From: Legionella steigerwaltii
Lineage (GTDB): Bacteria; Pseudomonadota; Gammaproteobacteria; Legionellales; Legionellaceae
Reading direction: 5' to 3'
DNA length: 64,000 nucleotides
Assembly: GCF_001468065.1 (NCBI RefSeq)
Contig: NZ_LNYZ01000007.1
Coordinates: 62,001 to 126,000 of the forward strand
Shown: positions 27,198 to 36,987 of the stretch, piece by piece
Layout: every line of letters begins with the position of its first letter
Numbering within the stretch: the first letter of the stretch is position 1
Program-made: the position numbers and the translations under genes
Notes under the pieces: model-generated
Database searches by the model: none
What the model saw: only the letters and a program-made list of their open reading frames with translations
Told to the model about the DNA's origin: nothing

Positions 27198-30042
27198 CAA
27201 AACGGTTTACAAACATCTCTTCTTCAACAGGCACATCAATTGGCAATTGAGATTTTTCTTTTTCAGCAAAGAACCCATGTTTTTTAGTATCGGAATTCAT
27301 TGAGGTCAAGCTCTCTTCTTTGATTGATTCCATCAAAGTCGGAATATCCCTATACCCACCAAGACAATATCGTTCCCATTGACCGTCCAATTCCATTTCA
27401 ATAAAACAATGATCAGGATTAACATCAATAGAGACAGGCACATCAGGATACAAACGACTCATTTCCTCTTTAAAGGCAATAGCTCTTAAACGGCAACTTC
27501 CAACCCCTAAGTTCCTTGCTTCATCAAGATATTCATTGCCGTCATGAACTTTGGCGTTACGTAATTTTCCATGATCTTTACCAAATCTAAGGTATTTCAT
27601 TAATAAGCGATGTATCTCTTGATGCTCAGGTTGAGCAGTTAAAGTGTTAAAAACAGGATGCGCTCTATATTGCTTGGGCATGCGTAACAATAAATTGATC
27701 TTGACTTCTTGAGGCTCTGTTGTTGGCTTAAGTAAGCGAATATAGTGCAAATGATTTTCTTTAGAGTACTTTATTTCAAAATCATCTTTTTTTAATCCTG
27801 TAATTGCAACATCCAGTAAGGTTTCACCAGGATGCACAGAAGGCATAGCCCGCCAATTTTCCGTTAGGCTTAATCTCTTTTTTCCTTTCAAGAGAACAAG
27901 ATTTGATTCATCTTTTCTTCGTTCAATAAGTTCTTCGGTTAATCCCTCCGGATGAAACTCGTAGTCACTATCCACTAGATTTTCAGTGGCATTCATTCCT
28001 ACTAATTGAAAATATTGGAATGGAGAAGATGGGTTTTTAGTGATGACTAAGTCAGGATAAACTTCATCACGATAATACTTAGTAGACGGAGTAAAAGTCA
28101 GTAAATCAACCGGTTTAAATATGGCTTTTCTATATCGTGATTGAGCTACAGAAGCTTTCGTATCAACACCACTTTGATATGTTTTTTGGTTCGTCCCTTT
28201 CTGGGTAATAATATGTCGTTTCAGTTGTTGTAACGCTGATTGTGCATCTTCATCATACTCAGGATTTTCTAGTTCAATTTCAATAATCGCTTGTTTGGTT
28301 TGATTTAAATGATAGTCGTCCAATTTGGGCGAAAATATTGACGCGACCTGATTCAGATGTGTTTCAAGGGTTTGATGATCATCTGCTATTTCTTGACAGA
28401 CTTTATAATCAAGAAAGTGTATTTGTGTCGTATTCAATTGCTGATGCTCAGCTTGCATAAGCACTGCCGCTCGGGCTGCCGGTTTTAATTTAGACGCCAG
28501 CAAATCATCAAAATCCTCTCCATGAATCGCATTCTTTAAGGATTCTTTGTTCATTTTGACTAATTGTCCATTTTCCCAGGTATATAATGCATGGCCATTA
28601 GCAAGCAATCCACTCATATGCTTTAGCAGCTGATCACGCTTATTTGTTGGCCAACTGGAAAATGACCAATCAGAAAAAATATAAATTTGCCCTGTGGGCA
28701 ATGGCTCCCGCTCTTCAACCACTTCTTCAGGCATTTCCCCTTGAAGTGTGATTGAAGGTTTACTCTTTAACTTTTCTACTGCCTCGCGGATATCCCCATC
28801 AAAAATACCCTGAGTACGCGCAAAAGCTCTCACATTGGTATAAGCAGTTGACGGAAACCATTCGCCCAAGAAACCTGTTTTTCTTTGTAATGTAGGAAGT
28901 AAGGTTGCGATAAGCTCTAAAGCAACATCAACCTGTAATTCAACGGAATAGTTTTTAAATTTGGGATTACGAAAAGGCAACAAAAGTGCTTTCAAGTTAG
29001 CTGCTTTTTCTCTATCTTTTTGATTGATCCACCATTTGGATTCAATGCGCTGAATTTCTTTATCTAACACTGCTAATAATGTGCTCATCAATTCTTTGCC
29101 TGATGAGGGTAAAATTTGTAACTTAAACGGAGGTAGCAATTGTTTTTGTACTGCAATCATCGCCTCAAAATCATCACACTGTTCCTCTGCAGTTTCTTCA
29201 GGTTGCTGTTTACTTTTTGTTGCCTCTCTAAGACCTGCCTCCAAAGTTTTTGGTAAAACATGTCTTCCTCTGTTTACAAGATCAGGATTAATCTGATTTA
29301 AAACTTGCATCACATTGTGCGAACAAAAAGTTGCATCCGAAGGAACATTGCGTTCTCTGTCCTTTTTATCCTGCTGATTTGACCATTGGAACAAAGATTT
29401 AACTACAGCCCAGAAACTGGTACGACTTTGTCCTTGCGCATGAAATTGTTCCGTTACTTTAACTTGTTGCAGATAGGCCTTTAGAAATTGTTGTCTTTGA
29501 TCACTGTTGGTATGCTTAAACACTAATAAGCTCGAATTCACCACTGGAAGAATTTCTGCTTGCCCCGAAGCACGCCAGAATGTAACCAGTAACTGAATTA
29601 GTCTTATTCTATTCTCTTGAGATGCAGTAAGGAATCGCTCAATTAATTCCTCCGCCCCCTCGCTGCCAGTCACCTGAGCAGCCAATTGTTTCATCCATTC
29701 AGGCCCACCAGAAAGTGCTTCTTTTATTTGGATTAGGGTGAATTCTTTACTGCAGTAGCCTAGAAGTAGAATTGTTAATTCTTCTATATTTTTTTCTTGA
29801 AGTTTTTCAATAAATTTTTCTGTTGATACAGACAGTTGTCGTTCGTAATTATGACAAATGACGCCATATTTATTCTTCCCGGTACAAACAAAGACTGTAA
29901 CTACTTCCCTATGTCCATGTTTGTTGCCAGCGGTCGTTAGAGATTGAGCGGCCTGTTTTAAACGTACCAAAGGTTTACTGCTATTTGAGACAACAAATAC
30001 AATATCACCTGGCTCAATAGCGCAATCCTTCATTACTAACAT
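27193..30042 (-). CDS. Large unknown protein with possible cysteine-enzyme motifs at both ends
   Basis: 949 residues, no signal peptide; I do not recognise a close family. Near the C-terminus GVGSCRLRAIAF (Cys850) and DVNPDHCFIEM (His878) resemble the Cys and His of transglutaminase-like enzymes; the usual Asp is not obvious. Near the N-terminus EPGDIVFVV (10-18), KHGHREVV (His44) and GYCSKEF (Cys97) recall permuted papain-like amidases; this match is weaker. The middle is mostly helical. The tail PVEEEMFVNRFG is acidic, as in many Dot/Icm substrates. It lies 21 bases after the His-tailed gene, so the two form an operon. GGAG lies ten bases before the ATG. The stop codon lies inside repeat copy 4. 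Confidence 0.75.
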   Translation of the reverse strand: MLVMKDCAIEPGDIVFVVSNSSKPLVRLKQAAQSLTTAGNKHGHREVVTVFVCTGKNKYGVICHNYERQLSVSTEKFIEKLQEKNIEELTILLLGYCSKEFTLIQIKEALSGGPEWMKQLAAQVTGSEGAEELIERFLTASQENRIRLIQLLVTFWRASGQAEILPVVNSSLLVFKHTNSDQRQQFLKAYLQQVKVTEQFHAQGQSRTSFWAVVKSLFQWSNQQDKKDRERNVPSDATFCSHNVMQVLNQINPDLVNRGRHVLPKTLEAGLREATKSKQQPEETAEEQCDDFEAMIAVQKQLLPPFKLQILPSSGKELMSTLLAVLDKEIQRIESKWWINQKDREKAANLKALLLPFRNPKFKNYSVELQVDVALELIATLLPTLQRKTGFLGEWFPSTAYTNVRAFARTQGIFDGDIREAVEKLKSKPSITLQGEMPEEVVEEREPLPTGQIYIFSDWSFSSWPTNKRDQLLKHMSGLLANGHALYTWENGQLVKMNKESLKNAIHGEDFDDLLASKLKPAARAAVLMQAEHQQLNTTQIHFLDYKVCQEIADDHQTLETHLNQVASIFSPKLDDYHLNQTKQAIIEIELENPEYDEDAQSALQQLKRHIITQKGTNQKTYQSGVDTKASVAQSRYRKAIFKPVDLLTFTPSTKYYRDEVYPDLVITKNPSSPFQYFQLVGMNATENLVDSDYEFHPEGLTEELIERRKDESNLVLLKGKKRLSLTENWRAMPSVHPGETLLDVAITGLKKDDFEIKYSKENHLHYIRLLKPTTEPQEVKINLLLRMPKQYRAHPVFNTLTAQPEHQEIHRLLMKYLRFGKDHGKLRNAKVHDGNEYLDEARNLGVGSCRLRAIAFKEEMSRLYPDVPVSIDVNPDHCFIEMELDGQWERYCLGGYRDIPTLMESIKEESLTSMNSDTKKHGFFAEKEKSQLPIDVPVEEEMFVNRFG

Positions 30043-30063
30043 GAGACCGCTCTCCCTATTTAA

Positions 30064-30579
30064 TCACCCATGACCATGACGAGTACCGAAACCACCAGAA
30101 GATGATACTACATATGAAGAGTGGCCGTAGCCATGACCATGATGATGATCATCTTTGCAGGTTGCACTGGTTATTATTATCGATGAGAGAAGCACCGCTA
30201 AACAGTCATCATCTCCTCCTGCTTGCTCTAATCCTTTGGTAATTTCATCAATTTTACTGGGTTCGAAATCCAGTTGTTTGAGTCGAAATGCGAGATCTCC
30301 TGGTTTAGAAAAAGTAAGGACACTAACTTCAGCAGCATGCGCTCTGAGTAAGGGTAAATAAGCCTCTTTTTTGGCTTGTAACGCTGAGGAAGTAGGTGAT
30401 GTGCTTTTAATCACCGTATATCTGTTTACAACTTCGTCAATATATTTAGCTGCTTCCTCATCGTCTTTAAGTTTACCTTCATTGCTTTTTTCAATTAAAA
30501 GCTCATATCGACTTTGCAAATCGAGCAATGTACCTAAGGCTTCTTTAAGCTCCGGCTCTAATTTTTTTAATGTTGCCAT
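30064..30579 (-). CDS. Unknown small helical protein with His-rich tail
   Basis: 171 residues, no signal peptide; family not recognised. Residues 1-125 are mostly charged helix. A short hydrophobic stretch (CLAVLLSSIIITSATC) is followed by a tail DDHHHGHGYGH and a final RHGHG, which could bind Zn, Ni or Cu. The start has a good GGAG. It is the first gene of a two-gene unit with the 949-residue protein and might act as its partner or chaperone; this is inference from position only. Confidence 0.7.
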   Translation of the reverse strand: MATLKKLEPELKEALGTLLDLQSRYELLIEKSNEGKLKDDEEAAKYIDEVVNRYTVIKSTSPTSSALQAKKEAYLPLLRAHAAEVSVLTFSKPGDLAFRLKQLDFEPSKIDEITKGLEQAGGDDDCLAVLLSSIIITSATCKDDHHHGHGYGHSSYVVSSSGGFGTRHGHG

Positions 30580-30819
30580 TACGTCTCCTAGACTAGTTTA
30601 ATTTCGGACAGAATATTATCATGCACAGATCAACCAATCAACTTTCTGATTTCAATTTAATCAATAGCTTAAGGAAAACATTTAAGGTGAGGTAGAAAAA
30701 TAAAATAGGCTTAAAATTAAGTATGTCTAATGAGGTGAGAACTTTGATATCCTTTGTACTTGTTATTGAAAGCCACTATTCGATAGAATCAGAATATATT
30801 TATTACAGGTCCTTTTTTA

Positions 30820-31479
30820 ATGATAGAATTTACTTTGATCCAAAAAATCTGTATTTGGGCCATTCCCATTTTACTCGCCATCACCTTACATGAAGCTGCC
30901 CATGCGTATGTTGCCTATCGTTGTGGCGATACGACTGCAAAAATGTTTGGTCGATTAAGTTTAAATCCTCTGCGACATATCGATCCAATAGGTACTATCT
31001 TTATCCCCTTATTGATTGGTATTTTAACACAATTTAATTTTGTCATTGGCTATGCAAAGCCTGTCCCAATTAATTGGAACCAGTTTCGTCACCCTAGGCG
31101 TGACATGATCATGGTAACCCTTGCCGGTCCCGTCTCGAATATTTTGATGGCATTTTTATGGGCTGCTTGTGATAAACTCGCCCTAATTTTGAACCCAAAC
31201 ACCTCGATGGCAGTACTGTTTCTTTATGCTACCGCACAAGCAGGTATATTTATTAATTTGATTTTAGCTGCATTGAATATACTCCCTATTCCGCCACTCG
31301 ATGGTAGTCGAGTCGTCATGAGCCTTTTACCTCCCAGACAAGCTATAGCGTATGCAAAAATAGAGCCTTACGGATTTTTTATTCTTATTCTTTTAGTATT
31401 TACTGGAGTTCTTGGCATGATATTAACCCCGCTAATCAATCTGGGGCTAATCACACTCAGTGCCATTTTTCAAATATGA
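30820..31479 (+). CDS. Site-2-protease-family (M50) membrane metalloprotease
   Basis: 219 residues with about five membrane helices. The zinc-binding HEAAH is at residues 24-28, and the second signature NILPIPPLDGSRV supplies the Asp ligand. The short form without PDZ domain matches the YwhC/rhomboid-sized S2P subgroup. Its substrate is unknown. It lies 38 bases before pdxB on the same strand. Confidence 0.88.
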   Translation: MIEFTLIQKICIWAIPILLAITLHEAAHAYVAYRCGDTTAKMFGRLSLNPLRHIDPIGTIFIPLLIGILTQFNFVIGYAKPVPINWNQFRHPRRDMIMVTLAGPVSNILMAFLWAACDKLALILNPNTSMAVLFLYATAQAGIFINLILAALNILPIPPLDGSRVVMSLLPPRQAIAYAKIEPYGFFILILLVFTGVLGMILTPLINLGLITLSAIFQI

Positions 31480-31517
31480 ATGGAAGGTAGCTTTTTTGAT
31501 GTGGAGTAAGCGTTCCT

Positions 31518-32582
31518 ATGAATATTCTTGCTGATGCCTCTCTCCCAGGGTTAGAGGAGGCTTTTCCCAAACCCTTTCACTTAACGAAATATCATCATCC
31601 TGATGAAATTAAGCAATTACTTCTTGGACAAGATATTCTCCTATGTCGCGCTGCGCTCAAAGTAAATCAATCTTTATTAAAAAATCATTCTTTGCGATAT
31701 GTTGCTACAGCGAGTAGCGGTACTGACCATTTAGATCATCTTTGGCTTAATTCCCAGAACATTCAAATAATCGATGCGAAAGGTTCTAATGCACGAGCGG
31801 TTGCTGATTATGTCGTTGCATGTCTTGCTGTGCTGGAACAACAACGTCTTATACGTGGAGATATTGCCGGTATTATTGGTTTGGGAAAAGTGGGAACGCA
31901 GGTCGCTGTTCGTTTGCAAGCAGCTGGTTTTCAAATTCGTACTTATGACCCGCCCAAAGCAGTACGTGAAACTTTTCATAGTTGCAGTTTAGAAGAACTA
32001 CATCAAGTTGACCTCCTATGCATCCATGCTGAATTGCATAATACTCAACCCTATCCTAGCGACAATTTAATTCATCAGAATTTTTTTAACCAGTTAAAAC
32101 CAGGTTGCGTCATTATCAATCCCGCACGCGGGGGAATTGTCAATGAAGAAGAACTTCTTCATACCTCAAAACCCCTAATCTATTGTACTGATGTATACCT
32201 CAATGAACCTAACATCGACAAACGCATTATTGATAAATCCACAATATGCACCCCCCATATCGCAGGTCATAGTCTCGAAGCAAAATACGCTGCCGTCGCT
32301 ATGGTCAGCGCCGCATTACATAAAATTGCAGGCTTACCTCTCCCACAATTTGCCGCACCTCAGTTGCCTGAGAGCTTGAACGTGGGACAAGATGAATTAT
32401 GGTACGAATCGATATTAAACATTTATAATCCTCTTGAAGAAACAATATTCTTGAAACAGGCTTTGGATAAAAAAGCTGCTTTCCTAAATTTGCGTCAACA
32501 ACATCAAATACGCCATGATTTTTCTCGATATCCTACTAGCTCAACTCTGAGCAACAACACTAAGTTATTGCTTGGAAAGTAA
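31518..32582 (+). CDS. pdxB: Erythronate-4-phosphate dehydrogenase
   Basis: 354 residues. It performs the second step of pyridoxal phosphate synthesis (DXP-independent branch). It shows the D-2-hydroxyacid dehydrogenase fold: SSGTDHLD near residue 68, the NAD loop [13 protein letters not shown], the catalytic Arg in CRAALKV and NPARGG, and His in TPHIAGHS. The C-terminal ~80 residues form the PdxB dimerisation extension. Confidence 0.93.
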   Translation: MNILADASLPGLEEAFPKPFHLTKYHHPDEIKQLLLGQDILLCRAALKVNQSLLKNHSLRYVATASSGTDHLDHLWLNSQNIQIIDAKGSNARAVADYVVACLAVLEQQRLIRGDIAGIIGLGKVGTQVAVRLQAAGFQIRTYDPPKAVRETFHSCSLEELHQVDLLCIHAELHNTQPYPSDNLIHQNFFNQLKPGCVIINPARGGIVNEEELLHTSKPLIYCTDVYLNEPNIDKRIIDKSTICTPHIAGHSLEAKYAAVAMVSAALHKIAGLPLPQFAAPQLPESLNVGQDELWYESILNIYNPLEETIFLKQALDKKAAFLNLRQQHQIRHDFSRYPTSSTLSNNTKLLLGK

Positions 32583-32711
32583 AAAATAAGGCAATTAATA
32601 TCCTAATTATTTACTTTATGTGCACGAATAAATCTAAAACTGTCCATTGTAAATTAGGAAATCAAATGATACTCTTTTTTCGATTTTTAAAAAAACAAAG
32701 GAGTATGTGTT

Positions 32712-33128
32712 ATGTCTTTAGGAGTAAAATTATCTACTTTTGCAGCAGCATTAGTTCTTGCTGGTTCTGCTTTTGCAATTGATGCGGGTTGCCCAGATCT
32801 GAGTGCTCTTCAAGCAGAAGGGATCTCAATGGCTGATCTCATTGGTAATGACTATTACGTCGGTTATTCAATCAGTACCTTCGGTTCTGATGCTAACTGG
32901 GGTTTTGCCATCGGACCAGTTCAAGCGGATTCAGATGAAGATGCATTAGATGCTTCAAATCAAATTTTAAATAACATGACCACTCCTGGATTTCCTTTGG
33001 AACTCGATCAAAACGTATTAGTTTGTTTGTATGATACGGGTAATCCTTATATTTATTCTATTGCTGTTAGAGATTATGCAATTAGTCCAATGAAGTTAAA
33101 ACAATACTTGCAAAAAGCTCACAGGTAA
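32712..33128 (+). CDS. Small secreted protein, tandem paralogue 1
   Basis: 138 residues. A signal peptide ends in AGSAFA (about residue 22). The mature domain has CPDLSALQAEGISMA, DYYVGYSISTFGSDANWGFAIGPV and SPMKLKQYLQKA, all shared with the next gene. It resembles what I recall as the Legionella DUF4949 group, but I cannot confirm that. Two Cys residues (after the signal peptide and in LVCLYDTG) probably form a disulfide. It has a strong AAAGGAG ribosome site. Confidence 0.8.
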   Translation: MSLGVKLSTFAAALVLAGSAFAIDAGCPDLSALQAEGISMADLIGNDYYVGYSISTFGSDANWGFAIGPVQADSDEDALDASNQILNNMTTPGFPLELDQNVLVCLYDTGNPYIYSIAVRDYAISPMKLKQYLQKAHR

Positions 33129-33150
33129 CAACACAAAACTATGTACTTCT

Positions 33151-33178
33151 CTAGGTTGAATACGCAAATTCAACCTAG
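33151..33178. terminator. Perfect 11-bp stem between the paralogous secreted genes
   Basis: CTAGGTTGAAT (33151-33161), loop ACGCAA, ATTCAACCTAG (33168-33178). It is followed by ATTAATTTGG, only a weak T-run, so it may be a partial terminator or an mRNA-stability stem after the first gene. Confidence 0.5.
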
Positions 33179-33216
33179 ATTAATTTGGAATAATTGATTT
33201 AACAAGGAGTGATAAT

Positions 33217-33621
33217 ATGTCTTTAAGAGCAACTACTTTAGCAGCTGCTTTAGTCCTTACAGGATCTGCTTTTGCAGATGAGTCAGTTTGCCCTAAACTG
33301 AATGACATTCAGTCAGTAGGAATCGAAATGGCTTCTCAGCTGGGTTATAATTATTATATTGGTTATTCGATCAATAATTACAACACCTCTTCAAGCTGGG
33401 GATTTGCTATTGGCCCCGTAGAAGCTGAGTCTGAAGAAGACACCATCGAAATAACAAATGATATTTTAGCTGACTTGACTGCCCAAGGAATTCCTGAGCA
33501 TGGGAAAAACGGTGAGTTAGTTTGCTTCTACGAAACAGGTGATCCCAATCTTTTTGCAATTGCAATCAAAGATTATGTAGATCTGTCACCTATGAAGTTC
33601 AAACATTACATACACAAATAA
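33217..33621 (+). CDS. Small secreted protein, tandem paralogue 2
   Basis: 134 residues, a clear duplicate of the preceding gene: same signal peptide type (TGSAFA), same CPKLNDIQSVGIEMA start, YYIGYSINNYNTSSSWGFAIGPV core, LVCFYETGDPNLFAIAIKDY and LSPMKFKHYI end. The function is unknown; it is probably periplasmic or secreted. Ribosome site AAGGAG. It ends 7 bases before repeat copy 5. Confidence 0.8.
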   Translation: MSLRATTLAAALVLTGSAFADESVCPKLNDIQSVGIEMASQLGYNYYIGYSINNYNTSSSWGFAIGPVEAESEEDTIEITNDILADLTAQGIPEHGKNGELVCFYETGDPNLFAIAIKDYVDLSPMKFKHYIHK

Positions 33622-33628
33622 AACACTT

Positions 33629-33710
33629 TGTAGCCTGGGTAAAGCGTAGCGGAACCCAGGATTTCGGAATTTCTTATCCCCGGGTTCCGCTACGCTACAC
33701 CCGGGCTACA
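33629..33710. repeat. TGTAGCC inverted repeat, copy 5
   Basis: Left arm TGTAGCCTGGGTAAAGCGTA and right arm the complement of TGTAGCCCGGGTGTAGCGTA. The inner block GCGTAGCGGAACCC matches exactly. Convergent gap between the secreted protein gene and murE. Confidence 0.9.
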
Positions 33711-33717
33711 CTTCATA

Positions 33718-35175
33718 TCATTTATTGATTAATTTTTTCACTACATCCTGATCAGAAAAAGCGTGTTTTATCGTACCAATTTGTTGATAAGCCTCATGCC
33801 CTTTTCCTGCAATCAAAATGACATCATGTTCATCTGCTTCACTTAAGGCATATGCAATTGCCTCTTCACGATTAATGAGTTGAATGACATTATTGGATGG
33901 CTTTGAAATACCATGTGCTATCTCATTAACAATCTCTTGTGGATCTTCGGTACGTGGGTTATCGCTGGTAATTACAATTTGATCAGCAAGTTTACTGGCA
34001 ACACTTCCCATCACTGGCCTTTTAGTTTTATCCCTATCTCCACCACAGCCAAATACTACCCACAAACGTCCCTTTTTTAGTTGATTTAAGGTAGTTAAAG
34101 CATTCTCCAACGCATCAGGAGTATGAGCGTAATCCACAAGAACATAGGGTGAATTGGCGACAATCTCCATGCGTCCTGGAGCAGCTTTTAATTGTGCCAT
34201 TACTTCAATGATCTGTGCTGGTTCATAACCAGAAGCCAATAAGCTACTCAATATCGCCAGGCTATTATAAATATTAAATTGCCCTAGAGCTTTTATCCTT
34301 AATTGATGCTGTCCCCAAGGAGAGTGCACTTCAACTTCTGTACCATTGATATCCATAGACCAGTTTACAGCTTTTACATCACACTCTTGATATACCCCAT
34401 AAGTTAGTTTTTTAACATGCGATTTAACCACCGCTGTCATCCTTTCTTGATACGCATCATCTTTATTAATTATTGCCCATTGCAATGACTCCCTAGCAAA
34501 TAACATTGCTTTTGCCGCTGCGTAATTTTCCATACTCAAATGATAATCCAAATGATCAAGCGTAAGGTTAGTAAATATAGCCTGTTTGAATTCAACCTCA
34601 TCGACCCGATGCTGTGCCAATGCATGAGAAGATACTTCCATACATACTTGTCTTATCCCTTGATTTTTGTATTGATGTAATAATTTTTGCAAACAAAGCG
34701 AATCGGGAGTTGTGTTATCTAAAAGTTGGAGTTCATTAACATTACCTTGGCCAATAGTGCCAATATATGCCGCTCCTTGCCCCAGTAAATGATGGGCCTG
34801 AGCTAATTGATAAGCAATCGTTGTTTTACCGTTAGTTCCCGTCACGCCAGTAAGCGTCAAGTAATGACCTGGATCCTCATAAAACTGTTTCGCAATCACT
34901 GCGAGTTGTGTTGCTAGTTCGGGAACAGGAACACAGGGTATTGTCTCAGGTAATATGCAGTCCTGAGGAAAATGCGAAGGATCATAAGCAACCGCAACGG
35001 CTCCCGAGGACACTGCTTTATCTATAAATAAGCGGCCATCTGCTGCAGCACCGGCGTATGCTATAAATAAATCTCCTGGCTGGATACGACGGCTGTCATT
35101 TTCTAAACCGTTAATCGTACAATCCGATTTTATGTGATGCATCCATGGTTTTAATAATTGTGAGAGTTTCATCAC
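33718..35175 (-). CDS. murE: UDP-MurNAc-tripeptide synthetase (meso-DAP adding)
   Basis: 485 residues. It adds meso-diaminopimelate to UDP-MurNAc-L-Ala-D-Glu. The ATP loop GVTGTNGKTTIAYQLA is at about residues 108-123, and the substrate motif DNPRTEDP marks the DAP-specific type. That agrees with dapD and dapE in the same window. It follows ftsI in the division cluster, but 141 bases with repeat copy 6 lie between them. No murF follows. Confidence 0.96.
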   Translation of the reverse strand: MMKLSQLLKPWMHHIKSDCTINGLENDSRRIQPGDLFIAYAGAAADGRLFIDKAVSSGAVAVAYDPSHFPQDCILPETIPCVPVPELATQLAVIAKQFYEDPGHYLTLTGVTGTNGKTTIAYQLAQAHHLLGQGAAYIGTIGQGNVNELQLLDNTTPDSLCLQKLLHQYKNQGIRQVCMEVSSHALAQHRVDEVEFKQAIFTNLTLDHLDYHLSMENYAAAKAMLFARESLQWAIINKDDAYQERMTAVVKSHVKKLTYGVYQECDVKAVNWSMDINGTEVEVHSPWGQHQLRIKALGQFNIYNSLAILSSLLASGYEPAQIIEVMAQLKAAPGRMEIVANSPYVLVDYAHTPDALENALTTLNQLKKGRLWVVFGCGGDRDKTKRPVMGSVASKLADQIVITSDNPRTEDPQEIVNEIAHGISKPSNNVIQLINREEAIAYALSEADEHDVILIAGKGHEAYQQIGTIKHAFSDQDVVKKLINK

Positions 35176-35196
35176 TAAGTTCCTAATAAGTTTTTA

Positions 35197-35277
35197 TGTA
35201 GCCTGGGTGAAGCGAAGCGTAACCAGGGAATGCATTCATTCCGAACCCGGGTTACGCTTCGCTTCACCCAGGCTACA
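35197..35277. repeat. TGTAGCC inverted repeat, copy 6
   Basis: Both arms carry GAAGCGAAGCGTAACC and match almost perfectly. It sits between ftsI and murE, inside an otherwise co-directional gene cluster, 22 bases before the murE start. Confidence 0.92.
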
Positions 35278-35316
35278 ATTTAGCTAAATTACAAAACTTT
35301 TAAATTTATGGCTGAA

Positions 35317-36987
35317 TTATCCTACCAACTCATCAGTAGGCACGTTAAATAATCGCAAGGCTCCCGACATCACTTTTGCAAACAATGGAGCAGCAACTGC
35401 CGCAGCGTAATAACCCTTACGAGAAGGTTCATGAATGATTACAACTACAACAAATTTTGGTTTTGAAACCGGTGCAATTCCAATAAAACTTGCAGTATAT
35501 CTTCTGTCTTTGTAACCACCTTTTCCTGCAATACGTGCAGTCCCTGTTTTTCCAGCTACTCGATAACCAGGTACTCTTGCTGCTTTTCCAGTGCCATCTT
35601 TACCCAAAACAGCTTCCATCATGGAAAGAACCTGATGTGCTGTCTCGGGTTTCATTACCTGCACACCAGGAGTTGGTGGGTCATTATGCAATAAGGTTAC
35701 TGGAATCAATTTTCCTTGATTTGCAAAAACCATATTGGCCTTAGCCAATTGCAAAGCCGTGACTGATAATCCATAACCAAAACTCAAAGTGGCCAATACA
35801 AAAGGATTAGCATCTTTAACATTAACTATTTCCCCTTCACTTTCTCCAGGATAAGTACTTTCAGTTCTTTGTCCAAAACCACAGCGTTGCAGCAAGCCAA
35901 TTAATTGTTCTGGGGGACTTGCTAAAACCATTTTCGTAACCCCAACATTGCTCGAGTGCTGCAATATACCGGTTACATCCAGGACACCATAATTATGAAT
36001 ATCTCGAACAGTATGGCCGTGAACAATCATCCAACTTGGATTCGTATCAATGATTGTTGTCGGTGAAAATAGACCCGTTTCCAAAGCACTGGCGATACTA
36101 AATGTCTTAATAACAGAGCCAGGTTCAAATGTATCGGTGACCGCTCTATTCCTATAAGTATCTTTATCGTAACGTCCTCGCGAATTGGGGTTATAAGAAG
36201 GAACATTAGCCATTGCTAAAATCTCACCATTTTCTGTATCAACGACAACTACAGAACCTGATTTTGCGGCAAACTCTTCAACCGTTTTGTTTAATTCACT
36301 ATAAGCTAAATATTGTAAGCGTCGATCAATGCTTAATGCCATGTCACGTCCAGGACGTGGTTGTTTGATTACACCTAACTCTTCAATAATTCTTCCTAAA
36401 CGATCTTTAATTACTCTTTTCTTGCCAACAACACCTTTTAGCCAATCTTGATACGCAAGCTCTATTCCCTCCAAACCTTGATCATCCACATTTGTAAATC
36501 CAACTAACTGGGAAATACTGTCTGAATCAGGATAATAACGTTTGAATTCTTTTTGAAAATTAACACCCGGAATTTTTAATGACTTTATTTTTTTAGCTAA
36601 AGGAGGAGGTAATTGCCTTTGTAAATAGAGAAATTCTAATTCTTTATTTTCCGCGTCAACTATTTTTCTACTTAATTGTTTGGGAGTCAAACTCAGGTAT
36701 TCAGCCAAAGCCATAAATTGTTCTTTATCGGGTGAAAATTCTTTAGGGTTCACCCAAACAGACTCCACAGGGGTGCTAATTGCTAATGGCGTACCATTCC
36801 TGTCCATGATCATTCCTCTATGCGCAGGAATATCTACAGCACGTAAGCTACGCGCATTACCTTGACCCTGTAGAAATTGTCGATGAAGTACCGTTAAATC
36901 AACCATACGCCAAATCAAAACAAGCAAAAGCAGAGAAAAAAAGGAAGATACGATAATAAGTCTATTTAAATGAGTTGAGTTTTTCAT
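35317..36987 (-). CDS. ftsI: Septal penicillin-binding protein 3 (FtsI)
   Basis: 556 residues. One N-terminal membrane helix (about 10-29), the PBP dimerisation domain (to ~220), then a transpeptidase domain with SVIK (in FEPGSVIKTF), SSN (in QHSSNVGV) and KTGTAR. It cross-links septal peptidoglycan with FtsW. The gap to ftsL upstream (306 bp) is unusually long for this cluster and contains a split repeat. Confidence 0.96.
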   Translation of the reverse strand: MKNSTHLNRLIIVSSFFSLLLLVLIWRMVDLTVLHRQFLQGQGNARSLRAVDIPAHRGMIMDRNGTPLAISTPVESVWVNPKEFSPDKEQFMALAEYLSLTPKQLSRKIVDAENKELEFLYLQRQLPPPLAKKIKSLKIPGVNFQKEFKRYYPDSDSISQLVGFTNVDDQGLEGIELAYQDWLKGVVGKKRVIKDRLGRIIEELGVIKQPRPGRDMALSIDRRLQYLAYSELNKTVEEFAAKSGSVVVVDTENGEILAMANVPSYNPNSRGRYDKDTYRNRAVTDTFEPGSVIKTFSIASALETGLFSPTTIIDTNPSWMIVHGHTVRDIHNYGVLDVTGILQHSSNVGVTKMVLASPPEQLIGLLQRCGFGQRTESTYPGESEGEIVNVKDANPFVLATLSFGYGLSVTALQLAKANMVFANQGKLIPVTLLHNDPPTPGVQVMKPETAHQVLSMMEAVLGKDGTGKAARVPGYRVAGKTGTARIAGKGGYKDRRYTASFIGIAPVSKPKFVVVVIIHEPSRKGYYAAAVAAPLFAKVMSGALRLFNVPTDELVG

